Shown here: one piece after another, positions 53,835-64,000 of the stretch
Layout: the number at the start of each line of letters is the position of its first letter
Position numbering within the stretch: position 1 is the first letter of the stretch
DNA from: Amorphophallus konjac
Lineage: Eukaryota > Streptophyta > Magnoliopsida > Alismatales > Araceae
Direction of reading: 5' to 3'
DNA: 64,000 bases
Assembly (NCBI GenBank): GCA_022559845.1
Contig: CM040118.1
Span: 239,925,224 to 239,989,223 of the forward strand
Made by a program: the position numbers and the translations under genes
Notes under the pieces: model-generated
What the model was told of the DNA's origin: nothing
The model's input: only the letters and a program-made list of their open reading frames with translations
Database searches by the model: none

Positions 53835-55416
53835 TATAATATCTGAGATTTTAGAATGTTTATAGATTTTAATATTAACAAGACCTGGATATAACGACTG
53901 CGTGAACAGTCGTCATTTACTGAACTGGCGACCCTGACAAGGGTGCCAATTCATGAAATGAAGACTTAAGCCCAGACGCCAAATGACTGATTTCCTGATT
54001 TCGTGATTTTTTGTAACCCTTGACAGTGAGTTATGTATTAGGCACTATATTCCATTCCGTGAATATAGTCCCATATTTTACGTTATTTTATCGATTTCTC
54101 TATTTCTCGGTGATAGATGAACCCTCCGTGAAACATTCCGTTCCTTCGGATCGGTGACTTTATCATAGAGACCTCCGTAAGACTCCGCTAGCCTTGGAGT
54201 CCCTCAAGGCAGCCGAGCATGTTGTACCATTAAAAACCCATGACACTACTTGATTGTCATGTCACTCTAAAGAAACATGGTATACTGTCCCTCATGACGT
54301 CCTATGTAGATGTCATGAGAATATCCTAAATTAATGGAATGGGCAATCCATACCATTCATATCCTTTAAGAATTGTTGCCGTACTTGTGGACACCAATTC
54401 TATCCACCTTATCATGTACAAGAACGAGCGACCATTTCTATATGAGCACTTATTCTTAGAATCATGGCACCTATCTAGGGAGCCATTTCCACCTAGTTTT
54501 ATCGTTAATCGTGGTTACACTGTTATTACCATCCTTACGTATCATGAGCAATCCTTGAAATCCTAATCTCTATGGTCTACCTTAAAAGTTCCTACAAGCT
54601 TGAATCCTTTGGAATTCTATATTGGCTATAACTATAGTGGATGTCGAAATACATGATCAATGCCTGCGCATATAAGGGCCCGATCTGGTCCTGGGAGCAG
54701 CACCCGAAAGTACTAGTGCCCATGGGAGTTGTAATGATCACGGTGTGACATTGCACCAAAATGCATGACTAGCTTGATTAGACATTCCACAATCTCATAC
54801 TCGACTTGACATGACATGACTTGCGTGACCCGGAAAGGGTATTAGCCAATTCCCGACATGACATGATGAATATACTTGCTTGAATATCTTGACATTTATT
54901 GATATAAGTTCTTGAAAGACATGCTAGTTCACTCAATTATCTCTTGTTATACTCTCTCTCTCTTGTCGTTTTACGCAAACATGCATAGCTTTATTGCATT
55001 CATGTAACATGTAATTTACTTAAAGCATGCTAGCTCTTGAGTTATAATTCCTACTGAGCGTTTGCTCAGCCAGTGTTTTTCCCTATTTTTCAAGTAAGTC
55101 CGATGATGAGACTCAATCGGATAGGGAAGGTCAAGAGTGAAGAGATTAGAGGTACTCCGTCTATCCAAGCGTCTACTAGTCTTATCTTTCTATATTTTTG
55201 AGTCAATCGTCGTACTTTTCCCTTTATTGAGTCTTAGCACTTTCATTAAGTGGATTGTAATAGAAGTACTTTTGAGGTTGTGATTGAATAAAGGATTGGG
55301 TTATCTTTACTTTTGCGCACTCTGTCTTTGTGTTGAATACACTAACGCTCTGATTGACATAATCGATATAAACTCGTCACGCGTCTCCGAGTTCCTTCCG
55401 CGCTCGGGGCGTGACA
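53835..55416 (+). repeat. Element B2 5' LTR, part 2
   Basis: This part matches about 61981-63565 of the 3' LTR and ends GGGGCGTGACA. Stem-loops continue at 53897-53980. Near the end is TTTTTCAAGTAAG, where the 3' LTR has TTTTTCAGGTAAG, so the candidate splice acceptor AG is altered here. Confidence 0.9.
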
Positions 55417-55423
55417 ATTTTTG

Positions 55424-55436
55424 TGGTATTAGAACC
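55424..55436 (+). promoter_or_regulatory. Element B2 primer-binding site, mutated
   Basis: TGGTATTAGAACC differs at two positions from the B1 site, both C-to-T or G-to-A. Confidence 0.85.
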
Positions 55437-55588
55437 TAGGATATTCAATTTCTAGGAAACCCAAGTCCAAGGATAGGTTTAAACATTTACCCGGTGAGAT
55501 TGGTTAGAACCGAGGGTTGAGTTAACTCAGAAAATTAAAACCTTTTCACATAATCACATATTAATATAGTTATTGTAATTGTAGGACC

Positions 55589-58500
55589 ATGGCTGTAGAA
55601 CGTGCTCAGTGACGCGACATGCAAAGGACCGTCCAAGGTCTTACTCAAGCACTTCAACAGGTAGCACAAGGAGGTGCACACCGTAGAGTGGGAAACCTCC
55701 ACCAAAGTTTCAGAAACATGAACCCTCCTAAGTTCATGGGATCCACTGATCCGGATGACGCCGAGCATTGGATCAGAGAGACTGAACGTATCTTTAGAGT
55801 TATGCAATGTACGGACCAAGAGAAGGTCCTGTTAGCAACATTTCAACTGGAGAGAGACGCCCGATGCTGGTGGGAGTCGGTAGAAGCCACTTTAGAGCAA
55901 GGTCAAGTTACTTGGGAGGAATTTGTTGAACATTTCAACAACAAGTACTTCTCAGACCGAGTTCAAGAGAAGAAAGCCGCCGAATTCACCGCACTCAAGC
56001 AAAGATCCTTATCGGTGGCTGAGTACGAGGCATAATTCTCAAGGTTGTCTTGGTATGCTAAACACCTAGTCAGTACTGAGAAAATGAAAGCTAGAAGATT
56101 TCTTAATGGGCTCAGGCCCCAATATATCACACAATTGGCGCTGATGGACATACAAGTCTATTCGGAGATGGTACGACGAGCCCAGCTATTGGAGCATGCC
56201 ACGAAACTATCTGATACGATCCGTGGGAGAGATAAGAAAGAGCATGTCACTAGCTCCGGCATTTTCAAACCCAACTTCAACAAGAAGAGGCCAAGTAATG
56301 GAGGAGAGTCTTCCCAGGAAAATAAAGTTAAAAAGATTAACAAGCCGTTCTCCATCACCACCACACCTTCCAAAGTGATGTGTAAACACTGTGATAAGGC
56401 CGGACATATGGCCGAACAATGTTGGAGGAAACTTGGAGCGTGTCCCCGTTGTGGGAGCCATGATCATCGGATTCCCGACTGTCCCCTACTCAATGATCAA
56501 GCCGGTGACGGAAAGCGCCCGGTGACAAAGAATGCACGTCTCCAAGCTATTAAGGAGACAGAAGAAGATGAAGGTGGACTAGTGGAAGGTACATTGAAAG
56601 TTTGTTCTAAGTCTGCATATGTCTTATTTGATACTGGTGCCTCGCATTCTTTTATTTCTAAGAAGTTTGCTGACCCATTACCTATGGAACCGGAATGGAT
56701 GAAATTAGTTCTTTAAACTCCTCTCGGAAGCGAAGTTGTCCTTACTCACCATTATCAAAACTGTGAAGTCTTGGTAAAGGGAAGAAATCTCCCTATCGAC
56801 CTCATATGTTTAGACCTAAAGGAATATGATATCATATTGGGAGCGGATTGGTTATCCAAGTATCAGGCAACTGTGGATTGCCGTAATAGCAAAGTTAATT
56901 TCAAAGACTTTCCGGAACTGGTCTATACTAGCCCTAAGAGTCGGAGCAAGTCATCTCTTATTTCGGCTCTCCGAGCTAGCAAGCTAATAAAGAAAGAATG
57001 TGTATCCTTCCTTGCGTTTGTCACTATTAAGGAGACTAAGGATACTAAGATAGAAGACATCCCTGTTGTGCAAGAATTTTCGGACGTGTTTCTAGAAGAT
57101 TTGCCTGGATTACCTCTACAAAGTGAAGTGGCCTTCACCATCGACTTGGTTCCTGGTGCTGGTCCAGTTTCTAAGGCACCATATAGGATGTCCCCCGCCG
57201 AACTCAAGGAGTTAAATGAACAATTGATGGAACTTCTAAAGAAGGGATTTATTAGACCAAGCACTTCTCCGTGGGGAGCACCTATGCTGTTTGTAAAGAA
57301 GAAAGATGGATCTATGAGGTTATGCATCGACTATCGACAGTTGAATCATCTCACTATCAAGAACAAGTATCCACTGCCGAGAATCGATGAACTATTTGAT
57401 CAAATATCTGGGTCCAAGTATTTCTCAAAAATTGATCTCCGGTCGGGATATCACCAACTAAGGATCAAGGATGAGGACATTCATAAGACCGTGTTCAGGA
57501 GCAGGTATGGGCACTATGAATTTGTTGTTATGCCTTTTGGACTAACAAATGCCCCTGCAACCTTTATGCAGTTGATGAATAGTATATTCAGGCCTCATCT
57601 AGATCAATTCATGGTGATTTTCATTGCTGATATATTGATTTATTCAAAGACCAAGGAAGAGCATGAGGAGCATTTAAGGATTGCATTACAAATATTGAGG
57701 ATGAATCAGCTATATGTAAAGCACAGTAAATGTGAATTCTGGCTGAAAGAGTATCTTTCTTGGGACATGTTATTTCAAAGGATGGACTATCTATAGATCC
57801 ATCAAAGGTCAAAGCTGTAAGGAATTGGGAAAGACCAACCAACGCTAGCGAGATCCGTAGTTTCTTGGGTCTTGCGGGCTATTATAGACGATTCATCAAG
57901 GATTTCTCCAAGATCGCCGTACCACTCACGAGGCTAACTCGCAAGGAGATCTGTTATGAATGGAGCGAGGAATGTGAAAGAAGCTTTCAAGCTCTTAAGG
58001 ACCACCTAACTACTGCCCCGGCCTTAGCTTTACCAGTTGAAGGAGAAGAGTTTGAGGTATATACCGATGCATCTGGCATTGGCCTTGGATGTGTCTTGAT
58101 GCAACAAGGGAGAGTTATAGCTTACTCTTCCCGACAGTTGAAGAAGCACGAAAAAAACTACCCAGTCCATGACTTAGAATTGGTTGCGGTAGTATTTGCA
58201 CTGAAGATATGGAGACATTACCTATACGGAGTGCAGTTTACTGTATACTCTGACCATAAAAGTCTTAAGTATCTCTTTTCTCAGAAGGAATTGAATATGA
58301 GGTAAAGATGTTGGCTAGAATATCTCAAGGACTTCGACTTCACTATACAATATCATCCTGGAAAGGGTAATCCTGTAGTTGATGCCCTCAGTCGAAAGCC
58401 GATAGCACTATTAGTCAATTGTATGATTCAGGAGTGGAAGTTGCCAGAACAATTCTCTAGACTTGATATAAGCATGGACAATGAGAGCAGGTGTGTTACA

Positions 58501-59946
58501 CTATCACATATGAGTATGCAGCCAGATCTACTCTCAGAAATACAAGGACTTCAAGATAACGACCCAATATTAGTGGAAATCAAGGGCAAGATAGAAGAGC
58601 AATCTGACTTCAAGATAACGTCAGATGGAAGATTGTAATTTTGAGATAGAACTTATATACCAGATTATCCAGGACTGAAGAAGAAAATCTTAGATGAAGC
58701 TCACAAATCAAGGTACACCATTCATCCAGGGTCAACTAAGATGTACCAAGATTTGAAAAGGACCTTCTGGTGGCCCAACATGAAGAGAGAAATAGTAAAC
58801 TTTATGTCTCGCTGTCTCACGTGCCAACAAGTCAAGGCAGAACACCAAAAGCCTGCCGGTAAGCTACATCCTCTAGATATTCCCAAATGGAAGTGGGAGG
58901 ATATCGGTATGGACTTCATTATGGGTCTGTCTAAATCAAAAGGAGGACATGATGAAATATGGGTTAACATCGACTGATTGACCAAATCGGCACACTTCTT
59001 GCCAATCAAGAGTCGATGGTCAGGTGATGTTCTTGTTGCTTTATACATCAAGGAGATAGCCAGATTACATGGCGTTCCTGTCTCAATCGTATCTGACCGA
59101 GACCCACGATTTACTTCTCATTTTTGGAAGGGTCTTCAACACTCGCTGGGAACGAGACTTAATTTTAGTACTGCTTTTCATCCTCAGACGGATGGTCAGA
59201 CCGAAAGAACGAATCAGGTGGTAGAAGATATGCTCAGGGCTTGCATCATTGATTTTGGTGGAAGCTGGCATGATCAGTTGCCATTGGTCGAGTTTGCATA
59301 CAATAATAGTTACCAGGCAAGCATACATATGGCACCTTTCGAAGCCTTATACGGAAGGAGTTGCCGATCACCCTTGTGCTGGGATGAAGTTGGCGAGAAA
59401 CAACTATTAGGTCCAGACATGGTAACGGATACCACTGAAAAGATTCAGTTGATTAGAGAAAGACTTCAAGTTGCTCAATCTAGACAGAAGGCTTATGTTG
59501 ACACAAGAAGAAGAGATCTCAAATTCCAAGTCGGAGATCACATATTTCTCAAGATATCACCTAAAAGTGGAATAAGGAGATTTGGTGTTAAGGGCAAGCT
59601 TACACCAAGGTTTATCGGACCTTTTGAGATACTAGAAAGAGTTGGCGAGGTTGCTTACCGCGTCGCTTTACCTCCTCAATTGTCTGAAGTTCATAATGTA
59701 TTCCACGTATCCATGTTGAAGAAGTATGTGCACGATCCGGCACATATCATTGATCATGGAGACCTGGTGATTCAAAGGGATCTCACTTATGAACAAAAGC
59801 CCATGAAGATTCTCGATCGCAAAGTACGAACATTAAGGAGCAAAGTTATTCCCATGGTCAAGGACAACTGGAGTAAAAGCTCAGAACACGAAGCCGCATG
59901 GGAGACCGAGGAGTCTATGAGGAAACGATTCCCAGAATTATTCTAA
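55589..59946 (+). pseudogene. gag-pol: Element B2 gag-pol pseudogene with altered RT catalytic motif
   Basis: The same domain order as B1 is seen, from ATG 55589 to TAA 59944-59946. Stops: TGA 55610, TAA 56033, TAA 56714, TAA 58303, TAA 58636, TGA 58975. A 1 bp loss near 57745-57755 shifts the frame within RT. The knuckles at about 56380-56500 and the protease D-T-G-A-S are intact. The RT catalytic motif reads F-I-A-D because codon 57626-57628 is GCT, so the first catalytic aspartate is lost. RNase H (from about 58060), integrase (58741 onward) and the terminal chromodomain (59800-59946) follow. The last 322 codons, 58978-59946, are open. The element could not encode active RT. Confidence 0.95.
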
Positions 59947-60010
59947 AAAGGTATGTACTCTACACTCTCCACGTCTATATACGATTGAATTTGGGGACCA
60001 AATTCTTTTA

Positions 60011-60022
60011 AGTGGGGGAAGG
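60011..60022 (+). promoter_or_regulatory. Element B2 polypurine tract
   Basis: AGTGGGGGAAGG lies directly before the 3' LTR start TGTAGC. Confidence 0.9.
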
Positions 60023-63000
60023 TGTAGCAACCCTGGTAAATTAAAGGACTAGAAAGTCTAAATAAATTAAAAATAATAATTAAACAAGGCCCAGACCTTG
60101 TACATGATCCTCTTACGTCTTAAAAAGTCTGACAAAAGAACTCATGGACACTACTATTGTATTATAATAAATTTAAGAATGACATGTTATTTTTAGGTAA
60201 GCATTTAATGCACAATGTCGTTTTAATTGAATTAAGAATCATTAAATCTCGAAGAAAATGTCAATTTATATTTTATTACTAATTTAAAAAATTTAATATT
60301 CCACATTTATTACATTATAATCTTATTAGAAGGGAAAATGATATATATATATATATAATATTTAATTACATTAAAGATATGTAAAAGATAAAAGAATGAG
60401 CATATATACAATTTCGGTTCTTTCAAGGGCATTGAGAAAAGGCCAAAAACTCAATTGACGTCTCTTTGTGCAGGCGTATCCAACATGAAAAGTGGCTTAA
60501 TACAAGTCGTTATTTACAAATTAGTGAAAATCAAATAAAGTATATAGCTAAAGAGTTATAGAGATAATAGGGATATATACATAATATTAGTCTTTTGAAG
60601 GTTAAGTGAAATTGCCAAAATCAAATGACGCATATACCAATGACCGTGTATAACGTAAGAGACGACTTAATGAAAGTCGTTAATTCCAAAAAAAATGAAT
60701 AGTGCCAGTTTTTCAATTAAAGAACTTTGGAAAATTAATTACACGAACAAATAGAGAAAAATTGAAAACTCATACCCCTACAATTTCCCATCTAGATCAC
60801 ATCAAGAAAAAAAGATAAAAATCCTAAAATATAGTTACACTTTAAAATTAAACGTTAACTAACGAGAATTTCTTAAACAAAGCAAGAGTTGCGTTTGGGA
60901 AGGGATTAATAAGGGAGATACTAATACTACTATGACTGTTACTTGAGTTATAGTTCCAATCGAACTCCAACACCCAATGGGTTCCCAAAACCCTATAAAT
61001 ACCCCCTTTTATAACCTTCTGTCCCTATTCCTCCTCAACATAACGAGTTATTACTGCTAAGCCTTTCTTCTATCGACAGAAGCAGAAGAACAACTCCTTC
61101 TTCCTCCGAAGGTTGCTTCTGCCGTGGGTGTACATGAAGAACGTGAAGTTCTTCATCCTTTCTTCTTCTTCCTTGTTGCACGGAGGATTGAAGGCCGTGG
61201 CTTTCTTCACCATTGCTGCTACTGCTGCATTTTTCTTTTCTCCGGTTGATCGTCCAAGCATCGGAGGAGCCTTCCTCTCCATCCTTATCTTCTTCCATAG
61301 AAGGAGTGCTACTATTATATTTGCTAAAGAGCTGCTGCTCTTGGCTACGCGGTTGCTCTATTAAAAATAGAGTATAGTTTGTGGTTATTATCTTCTTCGT
61401 CGATCTGTCATCCAAAGCATCAAAAAGGTAGGTTTTCTCAAGTGTTAAGCAAAACCTATGGCTATTAGGCCATCTGCATGCATGTAGGATTGTTAGTGGT
61501 GATATTGATATATCAATTTTTCATGATTTCTGTATTTCTTGAAATGACGCCCCAGCTTAAGGCGTTATTTTGATTTAACGCTCATACAAAAAGTCGTCAA
61601 TTGACTAGTTGATTAATAATAACGCATGTTCAAAAAATTCAATAACTATGAACCCTTACATGTTAACTAATGCATGATCATATTAGTGAATTCATGCTAT
61701 TTTTTTCTCTATCTGTACATGTCTCTAGTTTCTTGATTGGAAATATTACGAAGTCCATATGTCTGTGACGGTACAATAAATAACGACCACGTCTAGGTTT
61801 TCAATTGAATAAACGCCCCTGTACGCAAGCGTCAATTAGTGATAAATCAAGAATTCCTGAAACTGTTTATAATTTCCTAGATATTGAAATAATGACATGC
61901 ATCCTACCATCTTTTTGATATATGACGTTCCTGACTAGGGCGTTGTTTACGAAATTGAAGCCTTAATGTAAGACGTCATTTATATAATATCTGAGATTTT
62001 AGAATGTTTATAGATTTTAATTTTAACAAGACCTGGATATAACGACTGCGTGAACAATCATCATTTACTGAACTGACGACCCTGACAAGGGCGCCAATTC
62101 ATGAAATGAAGACTTAAGCCCAGACGCCAATTGAATGATTTCCTGATTTCGTGGTTTTTTGTAACCCTTGATAGTGAGTTATGTATTAGGCACTATATTC
62201 CATTCCGTGAATATAGTCCCATGTTTTACGTTATTTTATCGATTTCCCTATTTCTCGGTGATAGATGAACCCTCCGTGGGACATTCTGTTCCTTCTGATC
62301 GGTGACTTTATCTTAGAGACCTCCGTAAGACTCTGCTAGCCTTGGATTCCCTCAAGGCAGCCGAGTAGGTTGTACCATTAAAAACCCATGACACTACTTG
62401 ATTGCCATGTCACTCTAAAGAAACATGGTATACTGCCCCTCATGACGTCCTATGTAGATGTCATGAGAATATCCTAAATTAATGGAATGGGCAATCCATA
62501 CCATTCATATCCTTTAAGAATTGTTGCCGTACTTGTGGACACCAATTCTATCCACCTTATCATGTACAAGAACGAGCGACCATTTCTATATGAGGGCTTA
62601 TTCTTAACATCATGGCACCTATCTAGGGAGCCATTTCCACCTAGTTTTATCGTTAATCGTGGTTATAGCATTTATTACCATCCTTATGTATCATGAGCAA
62701 TCCTTGAAATTCTAATTTCTATGGTCTACCTTAAAAGTTCCTACAAGTTTGAATCCTTTGGAATTCTATATTAGCTATAACTATAATGGATGTCGAAATA
62801 CATGATCAATGCATGCGCATATAAGGGCCCGATCTGGTCCTGGGAGGAGCACCCGAAAGTACTAGTGCCCATGGGAGTTGTAATGATCACGGTGTGGCAT
62901 TGCACCGAAGTGCATGACTAGCTTGATTAGACATTCCACAATCTGATACTCGACTTGACATGACATGACTTGCGTGACCCGGAAAGGGTATTAGCCAATT

Positions 63001-63565
63001 CCCGACATGACATGATGAATATACTTGCTTGAATATCTTGACATTTATTGATATAAGTTCTTGAAAGACAAGCTAGTTCACTCAATTATCTCTTGTTATA
63101 CTCTCTCTCTCTTGTCATTTTACGTAAACATTCATAGCTTTATTGCATTCATGTAACATGTAATTTACTTAAAGCAAGTTAGCTCTTGAGATATAATTCC
63201 TACTGAGCGTTCGCTCATCCAGTGTTTTGCCCTATTTTTCAGGTAAGTCCGATGATGAGACTCAATCAGATGGGGAAGGTCAAGAGTGAAGAGATTAGAG
63301 CTACTCCGTCTATCCAAGCGTCTACTAGTCTTATCTTTCTATATTTTTGAGTCAATCGTTGTACTTTGCCCTTTATTTAGTCTTAGCACTTTCATTAAGT
63401 GGATTGTAATAGAAGTACTTTTAAGGTTGTGATTGAATAAATGATTGGGTTATCTTTACTTTTGCGCACTCTATCTTTGTGTTGAATACACTAACGCTCT
63501 GATTGACATGATCGATATAAACTCATCACGCGTCTCTGAGTTCCTTCCGCGCTAAGGGCGTGACA
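60023..63565 (+). repeat. Element B2 3' LTR
   Basis: This LTR is 3543 bp, uninterrupted, from TGTAGCAACC to GGGCGTGACA. TATA box near 60993, candidate 5' splice site AAAAAG/GTAGGT near 61426, pyrimidine-AG/GTAAGT at 63229-63248. It is the reference copy for the interrupted 5' LTR (3536 bp net). Compared with B1, the last third is similar but the first two thirds are largely different sequence with the same stem-loop layout. Confidence 0.93.
60458..62127 (+). repeat. CpG stem-loop arrays of the B2 3' LTR
   Basis: About twelve units of 19-24 nt occur, for example ACGCC/GGCGT at 61547-61565 and others near 60458, 60665, 61580, 61780, 61812, 61924, 61958, 62040, 62080 and 62107. Several have one arm changed by C-to-T or G-to-A relative to the 5' LTR copy (for example AACGCT against ATGCCC). 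Confidence 0.7.
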
Positions 63566-63570
63566 ATTAA
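63566..63570 (+). repeat. Right target-site duplication of element B2 (ATTAA)
   Basis: This is a perfect copy of 34738-34742. Element D LTR sequence resumes at 63571. Confidence 0.9.
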
Positions 63571-64000
63571 AGAGGAGGGTGTGGGGAGTTGGAGTGGACT
63601 TAATGGAGGGGGAAGGGGAGAGAAAGTAGTTGGGAAGGCGAGGAGAGAGAGAAGGGGGTGAACCCCATAGAGAGAGAGAGAAGGAGAGAGAGAGGGTAGG
63701 GGATTGAAGTGGGCTTCTCACCCTAGGTTTCACACCTTCTCACATGAAACCCACATTTTACAAAAAATCCGTGACTCATGCAACAATGACAAATAACCAA
63801 GGGGTAGGGGGCACCCTTGGGCCTAGCCCAATGAATTGGGCCCAATAACAATCTAATCAATCCTAATGACACTCAAACTTAAAGAGATAAACAAAAGTCC
63901 TAGGGACATGACTTAAATAAAAGGGGAAATACATCAAAATGACTCAAATAGAAATCTCAAAATGGATAAAGGGGCCCACATGGAATGATGCCCGAGTTCA
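63571..64000 (-). repeat. Element D 5' LTR, part 2 (to window end)
   Basis: This part matches 27282-27793 except for a missing block of about 90 bp (equivalent of 27450-27538). On the minus strand the last base of the window would start the LTR as TGAACTCGGG, corresponding to TGAGCTCAGG at 27793. Confidence 0.8.

Larger units (their letters stand above)
34743..63565 (+). mobile_element. Element B2: Tekay-like chromovirus, interrupted by element C
   Basis: This is a complete plus-strand element bounded by ATTAA duplications. It has a 5' LTR (34743-36696 and 53835-55416), PBS, broken gag-pol (55589-59946), PPT and 3' LTR (60023-63565). Without the insert it is about 11.7 kb. The first bases of its 5' LTR read TATACCAACC against TGTAGCAACC in the 3' copy, so the terminal TG has mutated. 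The many stops, a frameshift and the lost RT aspartate agree with an age greater than that of C and B1. Confidence 0.92.
23364..64000 (-). mobile_element. Element D: minus-strand chromovirus hosting all nested insertions to its right
   Basis: D runs right to left: 5' LTR (32908-34742 plus 63571-64000), PBS (32894-32905), gag, pol with chromodomain, then 3' LTR (23364-25194 plus 27282-27793). Both LTRs are interrupted, the left by solo LTR E and the right by element B2. Joining over those inserts gives LTRs of about 2343 and at least 2265 bp. The right LTR appears to end at or just beyond the window edge. If it ends exactly at 64000, the flanking duplication should be CCAAG, the 5 bases left of 23364. 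The lineage is a chromovirus by its chromodomain; a Galadriel- or Tcn1-like clade is possible, and I cannot fix it. Confidence 0.8.

Overview
This window is repetitive DNA from a flowering-plant nuclear genome. It looks like heterochromatin built almost entirely of LTR retrotransposons. I see no intact host gene, no tRNA or rRNA gene and no CRISPR array. The plant assignment rests on the families present: a Sirevirus-type Ty1/copia element, an Athila-type Ty3/gypsy element with its tRNA-Asp primer site, several chromodomain-bearing chromoviruses with tRNA-iMet primer sites, and a plant mobile domain (PMD) pseudogene. The sequence does not let me name the species.

Layout. 1-10450: 3' part of a Sirevirus-like element (gag knuckles, long non-coding interior, polypurine tracts, 3' LTR); its LTR carries a 3.6 kb solo LTR in reverse orientation (5352-8952). 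10470-12470: broken, intron-containing PMD gene. 12476-18898: Athila-like element with 5' LTR, PBS, gag, protease and the start of RT, then truncated. 18899-22462: three direct LTRs separated by two identical-length 172 bp spacers that carry a PBS. 22463-23363: GC-rich segment, probably a relic LTR of the element C/E type.

23364-64000 is one nested locus four levels deep, each level dated by the next. Element D is a minus-strand chromovirus, 23364 to about 64000. A solo LTR E (25195-27276, duplication AGGAG) sits in its left LTR, and element B2 (34743-63565, duplication ATTAA) sits in its right LTR. Element C (36697-53829, duplication ATTTA) sits in the 5' LTR of B2. Element B1 (37588-47917, duplication GATAC) sits in the 5' LTR of C. 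B1 and B2 are Tekay-like and encode one gag-pol frame each, both broken by stops. C is non-autonomous: it keeps gag and a worn integrase/chromodomain tail and has lost protease, RT, RNase H and the integrase core. It also carries an unrecognised reading frame fused in frame to gag.

The most unusual pattern is shared by LTRs of unrelated lineages. The Tekay-like, Athila-like, C-type and Sirevirus-like LTRs all carry runs of short stem-loops, about 17-25 nt each. Loops are usually 7-8 nt in the Tekay-like, Athila-like and C-type arrays and 4-7 nt in the Sirevirus-like one. In the Tekay-like LTRs both arms carry CpG and the stems change sequence while often keeping pairing. In element C three successive stem-loops have different stems but nearly the same 7-nt loop. 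Candidate splice sites in the Tekay-like LTRs would place many of these hairpins in a leader intron. Function is unknown; this is my best candidate for an undescribed feature.
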